NCBI RefSeq assembly: GCF_006542335.1
Contig: NZ_CP032485.1
Coordinates: forward strand, 2,153,001-2,217,000
Origin: Neokomagataea tanensis
GTDB lineage: Bacteria > Pseudomonadota > Alphaproteobacteria > Acetobacterales > Acetobacteraceae
Reading direction: 5' to 3'
DNA: 64,000 nt
Shown: piece by piece, positions 56,168 through 64,000 of the stretch
Layout: the number at the start of each line of letters is the position of its first letter
Position numbering within the stretch: position 1 is the stretch's first letter
The notes under the pieces: model-generated
Told to the model about the DNA's origin: nothing
The model's input: the letters and a program-made list of their open reading frames with translations, nothing else
The model's database searches: none
Program-made: the position numbers and the translations under genes

Positions 56168-57150
56168 ACAATGCCTTTGCGTGCTTGTGAGCGGCGATAA
56201 AATCCGGCCATCATGCGAAGATCGTTTAGATACGAAGTGATCTCTTTGCTGGCTGCGATCCCCTCCGCATGGGTGCACTTTTGCAAGCGAATGGAATGAC
56301 CGATCCGTGCTTGTGCTAATCTCCACAAATCAGCTTCAATAACGGTCGCTATACGGGGATAGCCACCTACCGTATTGGCATCCGCCATTTGCACGATTGG
56401 TTCGCCTGCTGGAGGCACCTGCATAATACCGGGGACAATGCCGTAGGAGCGCAGTTCCATGGGTTCTTTAGTCTGTAGTGATTGGCCACTCAACCTGTAG
56501 CCGACGCGATTACTGTTGGGTGTGATGCGCCAAGAATCGGACCAGAAACTGGCCTGAGATGTAGGCGTGAAGCAATCGTGATCCGTCGCAGGAATGGCGC
56601 GTAATGTGACGGTTTTTGGCTCGCTTTGACCGAATGTACACAAAGCAGATTTGGGAGGTATGGCTCCGTAGCCTGTTAGAAACTCTCCATCAAACAGTGG
56701 CAAAGAATCTCCTTCTTCAAGGGAACGACCGTTCAAACCGCCAAAGCTGCCGCGCAGTTGCGTGCTTCGTGAACCGAGCATAACGGGCACGTTAATACCG
56801 CCAGAGAGGCAAAGATAAGCGCGCATTCCGTCATTGGGTGGTGCTACTCTGAGCACTTGTCCCGACCGAGCATGTGCAACAGACCATGGGAGGATGGTTA
56901 CTCCATCGAGAGTAAGCGGCGCAGTCGTGCCAGTAACAATAAAGCTGCGATCGTTTTCAAAGCGTACAGCAAACGGATAGGTCTGAATTTCTATACATGC
57001 AGCATTTAAGTTATTATTGAGCAGAACATTCCCTACTGCCAAAGCAACTGGGTCCATTACTCCAGAAAGACCAACGCCAGACTGCCTGTGGCCGGGCCGA
57101 CCGGTATCCTGCACTGTGTTTAGAGCAGAGGTTTCAAGGACAGTGATCAC
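56164..57150 (-). CDS. pxpC: 5-oxoprolinase subunit C (KipA/urea-amidolyase carboxyltransferase family)
   Basis: This 328-residue protein has the family start VLETSALNTVQDTGRPGHRQSGV, then GVMDPVALAVGN and SNRVGYRLSGQSL, with the strongly conserved GIVPGIMQVPPAGEPIVQMADANTVGGYP segment spanning about residues 235-263. The fold is shared with the carboxyltransferase part of urea carboxylase. It overlaps pxpB (57147-57150) and pxpA (56164-56167). In the standard view it is part of ATP-dependent 5-oxoprolinase; the divergent accBC genes suggest it could act as a carboxyltransferase. Confidence 0.9.
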   Translation of the reverse strand: MITVLETSALNTVQDTGRPGHRQSGVGLSGVMDPVALAVGNVLLNNNLNAACIEIQTYPFAVRFENDRSFIVTGTTAPLTLDGVTILPWSVAHARSGQVLRVAPPNDGMRAYLCLSGGINVPVMLGSRSTQLRGSFGGLNGRSLEEGDSLPLFDGEFLTGYGAIPPKSALCTFGQSEPKTVTLRAIPATDHDCFTPTSQASFWSDSWRITPNSNRVGYRLSGQSLQTKEPMELRSYGIVPGIMQVPPAGEPIVQMADANTVGGYPRIATVIEADLWRLAQARIGHSIRLQKCTHAEGIAASKEITSYLNDLRMMAGFYRRSQARKGIV

Positions 57151-57830
57151 AAATCAATTCTCTCAGCGATGAACCGTACCCGATCTCCGATTGCAAAGAG
57201 GGAAGGTTGGGCGCGCGTCGGGTCGAATAAAGCAATGTCAGTGAAGCCAATGGCGTTCCACCCATTGGGGCCGGTCAGGGCGGCTATACCAGTTTGAGGC
57301 CCACCGATGGTGAGTGTACCAGCAGGCATGTTAAGCGCCGGTACCGATTTGCGAGGGGTTGCAATGCGTGGGTCTAGGCCATGTAAATAGCCAAACCCGG
57401 GTGCACTACCGACAGCGCAAACAGTGTAGCTACCTGCGAGATGCAAGGCGATGACGTCTTCTGGGTTCATTTGTGAATGTGCGGCGACGTGCAACAAATC
57501 CGTGCCGTAGGACCCGCCATAGCTGACGCCAATCTCAAAGTGCCGTCCTTCAATTTGGCGCTCAGGAAGCGTGGCCCAAGCATTTAAAAGCCATTCTATT
57601 AAAGGTTCTATACGCTCAGGGGGCTGTTTGAATACCAGCATCAAATTTGTAACACCGGGAATGGTTTCAGCCACATCATCTCGGCTCTCAGCGGCATCCA
57701 TCAGCGCCCATATACGGCGCTGCGCAGGCATACTAAAGGCACCCGGTGCTTCGAAGAGCATGGCGCGTGTGCCAATCATACTGATGGTCGGTGGCTTCTC
57801 CAATGAACACTTTCTCCAGCGAAGCGGCAT
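57147..57830 (-). CDS. pxpB: 5-oxoprolinase subunit B (KipI family)
   Basis: This 227-residue protein has the KipI/allophanate hydrolase subunit 1 pattern: IGVSYGGSYGTDLLHVAAH, GSAPGFGYLHGLDPRI, PRKSVPALNMPAGTLTIGG and a C-terminal GDRVRFIAER. It is the first gene of the pxpB-pxpC-pxpA-DMT-MFS run. ATG 57830 is the first start. TTG 57803, with GGAG ten bases upstream, and ATG 57779 are alternatives, but the residues before 57779 fit the family's first strand. Confidence 0.88.
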   Translation of the reverse strand: MPLRWRKCSLEKPPTISMIGTRAMLFEAPGAFSMPAQRRIWALMDAAESRDDVAETIPGVTNLMLVFKQPPERIEPLIEWLLNAWATLPERQIEGRHFEIGVSYGGSYGTDLLHVAAHSQMNPEDVIALHLAGSYTVCAVGSAPGFGYLHGLDPRIATPRKSVPALNMPAGTLTIGGPQTGIAALTGPNGWNAIGFTDIALFDPTRAQPSLFAIGDRVRFIAERIDL

Positions 57831-58034
57831 ACGCCGCGTTGTGGTGTCGATACATAAGCGTAAAGATAGCTGGGTGGTCAGTTCCAGTGGTGGATGGCCC
57901 TTTGGTGATATCGCATAATCTTATAATTGCTGAAAATGCTCCTAAGGGCGCCTTGGGTGTCTTGGCGAGGCATTTATTGAAACAGTAACATCATCGCAAC
58001 GAACAGTTTTGGTAATTAAAAAGGTGCTTTGATC

Positions 58035-58775
58035 ATGTCGCAAATTCGTTCTGCTCTTGTAACAGGTGCATCATCCGGAATCGGTGCTGTTATTGTAGAA
58101 ACCCTTAGAAAGAGTGGTCTGGTCGTGCACGCAGTAGCACGCGACGGTCAAAGACTGGCGGCCTTGGCCGAAAGTACAGGCTGCATTCCTCACACAGCCA
58201 GTGTTACAGACCGCGCTGCTCTTGAACGTATCGTCTCTGACAATCGTATTGATATTTTGATTAATAATGCGGGCCAGTCTCGCTTGGGGAATATTACCAA
58301 CACCACCGAGAGTGATATTGACGCGCTAATTGATGTTAACTTGCGTGCAGTTCTGCATCTGACAAATTTGGTTTTACCGGGCATGATTGAGCGGCAGTGC
58401 GGGCATATCGTAAATATTAGCTCTATCGCTGGCCACTATGCTTTTGCAGGGGGAAACACAGTTTATCATGCGACCAAGGCAGCTATTCATTCCTTGTCTC
58501 AACAATTGCGGTGCGATCTTTACGGCACGCCAATTCGCGTAACGGAAATTTCACCTGCACGCGTAGAGACTGAGGTTTTTGGTCGTTTGACGGGTGATAT
58601 GGAGGGGGCAAAGCGGCGTTTCTTTACGGATGTAGAAGCTCTGCAACCAGAAGATATTGCAAATTCAGTAGCGTTTGCAGTGCTGTCACCCCAACGAATG
58701 AACGTAAGTTTCATGGAAGTCCTTCCCACAGCGCAAGTAGTTGGCGGGCTTAATTTTGCTAAAAAACCAGTCTGA
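58035..58775 (+). CDS. Short-chain dehydrogenase/reductase
   Basis: This 246-residue classical SDR has the cofactor motif TGASSGIG, NNAG, the catalytic Ser in IVNISSIAGH, YHATK (Tyr and Lys) and the later ISPARVETE. It resembles the YdfG-type 3-hydroxy acid/serine dehydrogenases. ATG 58035 is preferred over the TTG two codons upstream because of AAGGTG spacing. It begins the SDR-accB-accC operon, divergent from pxpB. Its substrate is unknown, but location suggests a step beside the carboxylase-like proteins. Confidence 0.85.
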   Translation: MSQIRSALVTGASSGIGAVIVETLRKSGLVVHAVARDGQRLAALAESTGCIPHTASVTDRAALERIVSDNRIDILINNAGQSRLGNITNTTESDIDALIDVNLRAVLHLTNLVLPGMIERQCGHIVNISSIAGHYAFAGGNTVYHATKAAIHSLSQQLRCDLYGTPIRVTEISPARVETEVFGRLTGDMEGAKRRFFTDVEALQPEDIANSVAFAVLSPQRMNVSFMEVLPTAQVVGGLNFAKKPV

Positions 58776-58791
58776 AGCAGGGCCGTCGGCA

Positions 58792-59247
58792 ATGGAACTG
58801 GACGAGTTGGCACGGCTGATCACGCTTATGGAGCGTGGTGGCATAAGCGAACTGCAGATTGAAGATAACGGAAATGTCCTACGATTAAAGTCTGTAACTG
58901 GTTCGGCTTTATGTGATGTGCCTCCCGCAAAGGGAGTACATCCGGCGAATATAATGATGGGAGTTGAGAAGCAGACCTCAACTCCACAAGGTGCGCAGCC
59001 AGCCACCCCAAAACAGCATGTGATTAAGGCAGAAACATTCGGTATTTTACACCTCATGCCCTCACCAGATGCGGCCCCATATATAGTCGTTGGGCAGGAT
59101 ATCGTGGTTGGACAGCAGATCGGTTTGATTGAAGCAATGAAGGTATTCAGCCCAGTGAAAGCAAGCCATGCCGGGCGAGTTACTGAAATAGCGGTTTCAA
59201 ATGGCGCGGAAGTTGAGCCAGGGCAACCGCTGGTGGTGCTCGCATGA
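58792..59247 (+). CDS. accB: Biotin carboxyl carrier protein
   Basis: This 151-residue protein has an N-terminal helical region ([21 protein letters not shown]), a flexible Pro/Gln/Thr linker (about residues 60-75) and the biotinyl domain with the acceptor Lys117 in [11 protein letters not shown]. It carries carboxybiotin between AccC and a carboxyltransferase. A longer frame from 58741 overlaps the SDR gene and lacks family match. Its stop overlaps accC (ATGA). No accA/accD is present, so it probably serves the Pxp-type partner instead of acetyl-CoA carboxylase. Confidence 0.9.
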   Translation: MELDELARLITLMERGGISELQIEDNGNVLRLKSVTGSALCDVPPAKGVHPANIMMGVEKQTSTPQGAQPATPKQHVIKAETFGILHLMPSPDAAPYIVVGQDIVVGQQIGLIEAMKVFSPVKASHAGRVTEIAVSNGAEVEPGQPLVVLA

Positions 59248-60596
59248 GCGGTCGGGTTCTTATTGCCAATCGTGGTGAAATCGCACTTCGTATTCAACGT
59301 GCATGCAGGATGATGGGCCTTGAGACGGTTGCGGTCCATTCTGACGCTGACAGAGATAGCCGACATGTTTTGAATGCAGATATCGCCTTGTGTATCGGCC
59401 CGGCATCGCTACAGCGTAGTTATCTGGATGCAGAAGCAATCATCCTGGCGGCACGCGCTACGGGCGCTAGTATGATCCATCCCGGCTACGGGCTTTTGTC
59501 AGAAAATGCCGACTTTGCACAGGCTGTCGAAGATGCGGGCTTAGTGTTCATCGGGCCGACAGCTGCGTCTATTCGGCTAATGGGTGACAAGATTGCAGCG
59601 AAGCAGGCAATGTTAGCAGCAGGTGTGCCTTGCGTTCCGGGATCCTCCGGCGCGCTGCCGATGGATCCGACTGAAATAGCCTCTATAGCCTCATCTGTTG
59701 GTTACCCTGTGATTATCAAGGCAGCAGGTGGCGGGGGCGGGCGCGGCATGCGTGTTGTGCAGAATGAAGCTGACTTAGCGCAAGCCGTGCAAATGACGGC
59801 GCAAGAGGCTGGGCAGGCATTTGGCAATCCCACACTGTATTTAGAACGCTTCATGAGCACGCCGCGCCATATTGAAATACAGGTTCTGTGTGACACGCAT
59901 GGCAATGCCTTGTCGCTGGGAGCGCGGGACTGCTCAGTGCAACGCCGCCACCAAAAGGTTGTGGAAGAAGCGCCTGCTCCAGGTATTCCAGAGCAAGCGA
60001 TCATTGACCTCGGTGAGCGTTGTGCTCAGGCTTGTCGTCAGATTGGTTATCGTGGCGCAGGAACATTTGAGTTTTTGTATGAAGACGGCATCTTTGCTTT
60101 CATTGAGATGAATACGCGGCTTCAGGTCGAGCACCCTGTTACGGAAATGACGACAGGCATCGACATTGTCTGTGAACAAATTCGCATTGCTCAGGGTGAG
60201 GCTTTGACTATACGGCAAAGCGATATCGTACCCATTGGGCATGCGGTTGAATGCCGAATTAATGCAGAGGATCCTGAGAGTTTTACGCCGTCTCCCGGCC
60301 TGATAACACGATGGGATTTGCCGGGTGGACCGTGGGTACGCGTCGATACGCATGTCGTAACAGGGAATAGAGTGCAGCCTTATTATGACTCGATGATTGG
60401 TAAAATCATCACATACGGCCCAACGAGAGCTCTAGCGCTGGCACGTATGCGTGTGGCGTTGGCGGAAATGCAGGTTGAGGGCATTTCTACAAACCTTTCA
60501 TTGCACCGTTCTCTCTTCGAGGACCAGGGGTTCAATGAAGGATGCGTTGATATCCATTACCTAGAGCACTGGCTGGAGCGTGAGAAAAAGTTATGA
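59244..60596 (+). CDS. accC: Biotin carboxylase
   Basis: This 450-residue ATP-grasp enzyme has [15 protein letters not shown] at the N-terminus, the glycine-rich loop [29 protein letters not shown] and the active-site motif [14 protein letters not shown]. It carboxylates biotin on BCCP using bicarbonate and ATP. It overlaps accB and the BCCP-like gene by ATGA at each end. A housekeeping accC probably lies elsewhere, making this a pathway-specific copy. Confidence 0.92.
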   Translation: MSGRVLIANRGEIALRIQRACRMMGLETVAVHSDADRDSRHVLNADIALCIGPASLQRSYLDAEAIILAARATGASMIHPGYGLLSENADFAQAVEDAGLVFIGPTAASIRLMGDKIAAKQAMLAAGVPCVPGSSGALPMDPTEIASIASSVGYPVIIKAAGGGGGRGMRVVQNEADLAQAVQMTAQEAGQAFGNPTLYLERFMSTPRHIEIQVLCDTHGNALSLGARDCSVQRRHQKVVEEAPAPGIPEQAIIDLGERCAQACRQIGYRGAGTFEFLYEDGIFAFIEMNTRLQVEHPVTEMTTGIDIVCEQIRIAQGEALTIRQSDIVPIGHAVECRINAEDPESFTPSPGLITRWDLPGGPWVRVDTHVVTGNRVQPYYDSMIGKIITYGPTRALALARMRVALAEMQVEGISTNLSLHRSLFEDQGFNEGCVDIHYLEHWLEREKKL

Positions 60597-61048
60597 CGAT
60601 TATTCCGCCACTAGATTGGCTGCAAGACGTGGACCGGATTGAAAAGGTCGTCTCGCTGCTGCGCGCGTCGGGTGTTGAAGAATTAGAGCAATCAGATTTA
60701 GAGGGAAGGCGCATTTTTCTACGCCTTAGGCAGCAAGATGAAGTTGCAACCTCGTTAAACCTAAATAACCAGTCGGTCGATCATACACACACCCTACGTG
60801 AAGCTATCAGTGCACCTTATTTTGGGGCACTGGTGCTTGCCAGCCCCTATGAGGGTACTCGGTCGTGGGGAGAGGGTGATACCGTGGACATAGGAGATGT
60901 CGTGGCATGGATAGCGCAGGGTAATCTTGTCATTCCGGTCCGCGCGACGGTATCGGGCATTATAGTTTGTGTATTGAAAGAAGAAGGAGAGCTTGTTGGT
61001 TATGGCGACGACTTGTTCGAAGTCGAGCGTAGGTCTGCTACTGCGTAA
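60593..61048 (+). CDS. BCCP-like protein lacking the biotin-acceptor lysine
   Basis: This 151-residue protein has the same layout as the AccB upstream: an N-terminal helix ([20 protein letters not shown]), a short linker and a biotinyl-like domain ([50 protein letters not shown]). Where AccB has the acceptor sequence EAMKVFSPV, this protein has AQGNLVIPV, so the lysine is replaced by Asn111. It cannot be biotinylated in the normal way and may be structural or regulatory. Its start overlaps the accC stop (ATGA), so it is made with the complex. Confidence 0.8.
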   Translation: MTIIPPLDWLQDVDRIEKVVSLLRASGVEELEQSDLEGRRIFLRLRQQDEVATSLNLNNQSVDHTHTLREAISAPYFGALVLASPYEGTRSWGEGDTVDIGDVVAWIAQGNLVIPVRATVSGIIVCVLKEEGELVGYGDDLFEVERRSATA

Positions 61049-61065
61049 GCTTTTTGGGGCACTAT

Positions 61066-61105
61066 TTTGCTTTTCTGGGGACTGAAGAGCCCCCAGAAAA
61101 GTATA
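61066..61105. terminator. Hairpin between the convergent BCCP-like and aminotransferase genes
   Basis: CTTTTCTGGGG (61070-61080) and CCCCAGAAAAG (61091-61101) form an 11-bp stem between two convergent genes. The flanking T tracts are part of the stem, giving a bidirectional terminator form. Confidence 0.75.
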
Positions 61106-61108
61106 AGG

Positions 61109-62311
61109 TTACGTCAAGGCTAGTACAAAATCTTTGATGCGCTCACATCCCTCCGCTAATACCTCAAGGCTTGTGGCGTAAGATATACGGATAAAAGGCG
61201 CCAAACCATAGGCAGTGCCTTGGACGGTTGCGACAAGTTTTTCCTCTAAGAGAGCTGTTACAAAATCTGTATCGGTTTTAATATGGTGCCCGGCCCGTGA
61301 CGTCCTGCCAAGGCACCCAGCTACAGAAGCATAAACGTAAAAAGCGCCTTGGGGGGTGTGGCATGTCATGCCGGGAATTCCATTTAGGCGCTCAATGACA
61401 AAGTCACGCCGCTGCTGATATTCCTTTGCACGATCGAGAAGATAATCTTGCGGCCCGTCAAGAGCGGCAATTGCAGCTGCTTGTGCGAGTGTATTAATGC
61501 CACTGGTTGTTTGGCCTTGCATGTTATTCATCGCAGAAATCAGGTTACGCGGGCCGCCGCAATAGCCTACACGCCAACCAGTCATGGCATAGCTTTTGGA
61601 AACGCCATTGACCGTCAATACGCGTTCTTTCAAGCGTGGTTCTATTTGCGCGATTGTTTGGAATGTGGCGTTGTCGTAGATAAGGTGTTCGTAGATATCG
61701 TCAGTTAAAATCCACACATGTGGATTTTGCAGCATAATATCAGCAATAGCGCGCAGATCTTCTTCAGGGCAGCACGCACCTGTAGGATTATTAGGGAAAT
61801 TGAGAATAAGCCATTTTGTGCGTGGCGTAATGGCTGCTGACAATGCTTCAGGCGCAAGGCGGAACTCATTTTCGGCAGGGCAGACGACGGTTACAATATT
61901 TGCACCACAGATGCGCGCACCATCTGCATAACTAATCCAAGATGGGGTTGGCAAAATAACCTCATCACCCGGATTAAGAGTAGCCATCATCGCATTATAA
62001 ATGATCTGCTTGGCACCATTACCAATTAGGATCTCATCTAATGCATAGTGTAGCGAATTTTCGCGGGCAAATTTACGTTGCACAGCCGCTTTCAGTGCGG
62101 GCGTTCCATCTTGTGGAGGATACTTTGTCGCTCCGTTTCTGGCGGCTTCAAATGCAGCATCAATGACATGATCTGGTGTTGGAAAATCAGGTTCCCCAGC
62201 GGAAAGGCTTATGATTTTGTGACCTTCAGCCTTTAAGGCTGAGGCTTTGTCAGTCATGGCTGCTGACGCAGAAATCGCAATTCCGTTTAGACGGTCGGCA
62301 AGGCCCGGCAT
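61109..62311 (-). CDS. Class I pyridoxal-phosphate aminotransferase (aspartate type)
   Basis: This 400-residue fold-type I aminotransferase has SAGEPDFPTP near the N-terminus, NFPNNPTGA (carboxylate-binding Asn), DDIYEHLIYD, the PLP lysine in GVSKSYAMTGWRVGY and a late FIRISYATS. The sequence resembles alphaproteobacterial aspartate/prephenate aminotransferases of subgroup Ib. It stands alone between a convergent operon and a LysR gene on its own strand. It may simply be a housekeeping aspartate aminotransferase. Confidence 0.9.
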   Translation of the reverse strand: MPGLADRLNGIAISASAAMTDKASALKAEGHKIISLSAGEPDFPTPDHVIDAAFEAARNGATKYPPQDGTPALKAAVQRKFARENSLHYALDEILIGNGAKQIIYNAMMATLNPGDEVILPTPSWISYADGARICGANIVTVVCPAENEFRLAPEALSAAITPRTKWLILNFPNNPTGACCPEEDLRAIADIMLQNPHVWILTDDIYEHLIYDNATFQTIAQIEPRLKERVLTVNGVSKSYAMTGWRVGYCGGPRNLISAMNNMQGQTTSGINTLAQAAAIAALDGPQDYLLDRAKEYQQRRDFVIERLNGIPGMTCHTPQGAFYVYASVAGCLGRTSRAGHHIKTDTDFVTALLEEKLVATVQGTAYGLAPFIRISYATSLEVLAEGCERIKDFVLALT

Positions 62312-62431
62312 AGTTATCTCCCGAAGGCTTGTTAGTTTTGGCTCAGGAACATTACTGTCATGCCACTACGGCCTTCGGGAGGGGGGTGGCGAAATAATGT
62401 AACCCCATAACAAGCACTTATGACGGGTTGG

Positions 62432-63367
62432 TTATACAGGGTGCGTACCTGGCCAGCTGCGTGAACTTGCCATTGCACGTGCAAGATCCATGAGGTGTTC
62501 CTTAACGGCGACAGAGGCTTCCGTCTCAGGAATACTCTCTGGAACGCAAAGAGAGACGTCTTCTTGGATTGTCGGGTTGCGCAAAGGTACGATGCGTGAA
62601 CGCCCTTCTACCGCAATTCGGCTGGCGACTGACCACGGTAGTATTGTTGCTCCTAACCCCTCTGCCACGGCGTCTTGCATAGTATGAATACCTTCAATTT
62701 CGGCAATGGTCGTCGGGGTGATTTGCTTGCGCTGAAAGGCCATATCGATTCGTTTTCGAACGAAATTATGCGTAGGAGGTAGAAGGAGGGGGAGGTGTAC
62801 AATCGAAGCAAGGTGGACAGCCCCGTTCTCGTCTAAGGGGAGGTCCATGTCGATTGGTGCAAGCAGAAAAAACTCTTCCCGCATGAGGGGGGTGAAAGAT
62901 ACACCTTTAATCGGTCCGGCTCCGTGGATGACGGCCATGTCAAGGCGGCCCGTCATGATCATTTCGCTGTAAATATCATCAAAACTTTCAGTTAGATGTA
63001 ATGTAATGAGAGGTAAGTGGCTACGGATACGCCTGAGCAGTGCCAGAGAGAGTGTTGAGCCGGCACTATAGGGCGACATGCCAGCGGAAACACGTCCAAC
63101 GAGGGGGCCGCTGCCTGCGGAAATCTCAGCCGTAGCGCGCTCAAGTTGTTTTATCATGAGTTGCGCGTGGCGGTAGAGCGTACTCCCGGCTGATGTGGGG
63201 GTAACTCCACTTTTGCTTCGAATAACCAGTTTTTGTCCCAAAGAGGACTCTAAAGTAGCAAGCTGCTGACTTAAGGCTGGCTGGGCAATGTTAAGGAGGT
63301 CCGCCGCGCGGGAAATACTTGCCAGATCAACAATCTTAACGAAGGCGTGCAGTCGCCTGATGTCCAC
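62432..63367 (-). CDS. LysR-family regulator (Nac/Cbl-like)
   Basis: This 311-residue protein has a winged helix domain (MDIRRLHAFVKIVDLASISR, NIAQPALSQQLATLE) and an effector domain with LLAPIDMDLPL and GLGATILPWSVA. GTG 63367 with AAAGG seven bases upstream gives the usual MDIRRLHAF start; TTG 63382 is a poorer choice. It is divergent from the TonB receptor beginning at 63632, with about 265 bases between, and may regulate it. Confidence 0.88.
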   Translation of the reverse strand: MDIRRLHAFVKIVDLASISRAADLLNIAQPALSQQLATLESSLGQKLVIRSKSGVTPTSAGSTLYRHAQLMIKQLERATAEISAGSGPLVGRVSAGMSPYSAGSTLSLALLRRIRSHLPLITLHLTESFDDIYSEMIMTGRLDMAVIHGAGPIKGVSFTPLMREEFFLLAPIDMDLPLDENGAVHLASIVHLPLLLPPTHNFVRKRIDMAFQRKQITPTTIAEIEGIHTMQDAVAEGLGATILPWSVASRIAVEGRSRIVPLRNPTIQEDVSLCVPESIPETEASVAVKEHLMDLARAMASSRSWPGTHPV

Positions 63368-63631
63368 AGGAATACCTTTCAAAGGAGTTATTGTTTGTCA
63401 TAAAAGAACAAAAACTGAGCTAAAACCGTATGATTTTGGATGAATCGGGTCAATATGGAGCCGTAAAAAGAAAGCCATAAAATTTCTCTATATCATCATA
63501 TATGAAACGAAAACGTAACCTTCCGGAATAGATTCAAACATTGTGCCCCCGCGGCGCTTCGATGGTTTGCGTGAATGCCTACCTCCCGGAGTGTGTATCA
63601 GCGATGGCGAGAATTCTGCAGGAGGGATGGT

Positions 63632-64000
63632 ATGGTGCGTCATCGGTTCGAGCTTATCAACAGGGATAATCGTTCTGGCTTTCAGATGTCTCTCCAAGTG
63701 ACGCGTATTGCCATTTGCGTAATGCTTGGCGCGACTACGGCTTTGTCTTCTGGCATAGCTTCTGCAGAAACGCGACAAACCGCGAAGAAGGCTTTAGCCG
63801 CTAAGCAAACTGAAAAAAGCCCTATAAAGACTACAGCATCCCAACCAAAAACGGCAAAAAGAAAAGCTTTTTCAGCTATTGATAATGAGCAGATCATTGT
63901 AACTGGCACCCGGGCACCAAATCGCCACGCCCGCCAGAGCGATAGTCCTATTTCAGTTGTTAGCGCCGCTGCATTGGCGCGTACTGGGCAACCTAATCTT
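63632..64000 (+). CDS. TonB-dependent receptor, N-terminal part, cut by the window edge
   Basis: ATG 63632 has GGAGG six bases upstream and opens a frame to the right edge (123 codons). It encodes a long signal sequence ending near SSGIASA, a Lys/Ala/Thr-rich spacer, then the TonB-box-like EQIIVTGTRAPN and the beginning of the plug domain (SPISVVSAAALARTGQPNL). The rest of the plug and barrel lie beyond the window. It is divergent from a LysR gene. The ligand is unknown. Confidence 0.87.
   Translation, partial: MVRHRFELINRDNRSGFQMSLQVTRIAICVMLGATTALSSGIASAETRQTAKKALAAKQTEKSPIKTTASQPKTAKRKAFSAIDNEQIIVTGTRAPNRHARQSDSPISVVSAAALARTGQPNL

Noticed and set aside
56168..56326. 53-residue extension of PxpA
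   Set aside because: It overlaps pxpC and lacks YcsF homology; the ATGA junction at 56164-56167 fits the operon.
63488..63778. 96-codon minus-strand frame near the right end
   Set aside because: It is antisense to the TonB receptor signal peptide, which has a strong GGAGG site and a plug domain.

Overview
The window looks like chromosomal DNA of a Gram-negative alphaproteobacterium. There are three TonB-dependent receptors (one cut by the right edge), many periplasmic enzymes with Sec signal peptides, and LysR/GntR-regulated catabolic cassettes. The moderate-to-low GC, a sedolisin protease, a secreted purine-nucleoside module and a PoxB/idonate-type oxidative gene set fit an acetic acid bacterium (Acetobacteraceae). 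That assignment is an inference, not proof. I saw no rRNA, tRNA, CRISPR array, intact insertion sequence or phage module.

Layout. 1-1649: an exported S53 (sedolisin) peptidase running off the left edge. 2.0-3.8 kb: an AT-rich exported GH13 alpha-glucosidase. 3.8-7.9 kb: a periplasmic purine nucleoside module (adenosine deaminase plus two NUP-family proteins) around a divergent AT-rich promoter with a 36-bp near-palindrome. 8.0-10.3 kb: an FAH/hydratase-family enzyme with an MHS-type transporter. 10.6-14.0 kb: metR divergent from a 54-residue Cys-rich small ORF, mesX (DUF1852) and mesD, a folate-independent, oxygen-linked methionine synthase system. 14.2-15.4 kb: an exported beta-propeller. 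15.5-23.4 kb: a complete reductive pyrimidine degradation set (preT, preA, beta-ureidopropionase-type amidohydrolase, NCS1 permease, dihydropyrimidinase, LysR), with long perfect inverted repeats before preT and between the convergent amidohydrolase and permease. 23.6-25.4 kb: a YitT-type membrane protein and an exported thioredoxin-fold protein.

25.5-35.5 kb: a minus-strand run of TonB receptor, dicarboxylate-type symporter, Ldh_2-family dehydrogenase, poxB and idnD. It is divergent from a GntR/FCD regulator and an MHS transporter. poxB and idnD are each broken by a one-base homopolymer indel. 35.7-46.0 kb: a plus-strand organosulfur-type cassette with an SfnB/DszC-like flavoenzyme, two NtaA/DszA-like monooxygenases, SsuD, an FAD/NAD(P)-binding protein, an MFS transporter and a TonB receptor. 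No obvious flavin reductase or ABC importer is present. 46.2-48.5 kb: a YtrA-type GntR regulator with an ABC exporter, behind a perfect 10-bp-arm palindrome. 48.6-54.5 kb: a membrane-anchored metallophosphoesterase, a GH3 glycosidase with an inserted PA14 domain, and an MFS transporter.

53.3-61.0 kb: two divergent operons. One is pxpB-pxpC-pxpA-DMT-MFS. The other is SDR-accB-accC plus a second BCCP-like protein in which the biotinylated lysine is replaced by asparagine. This arrangement resembles a split biotin-dependent carboxylase that uses the Pxp proteins as its carboxyltransferase side. 61.1-64.0 kb: a class I aminotransferase, a LysR regulator and the start of another TonB-dependent receptor.

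The observations I consider most worth following are the lysine-less BCCP paralogue in the Pxp/Acc locus, the small CPCC peptide in front of MesX/MesD, the organosulfur receptor/monooxygenase cassette, and the adjacent homopolymer frameshifts in poxB and idnD.
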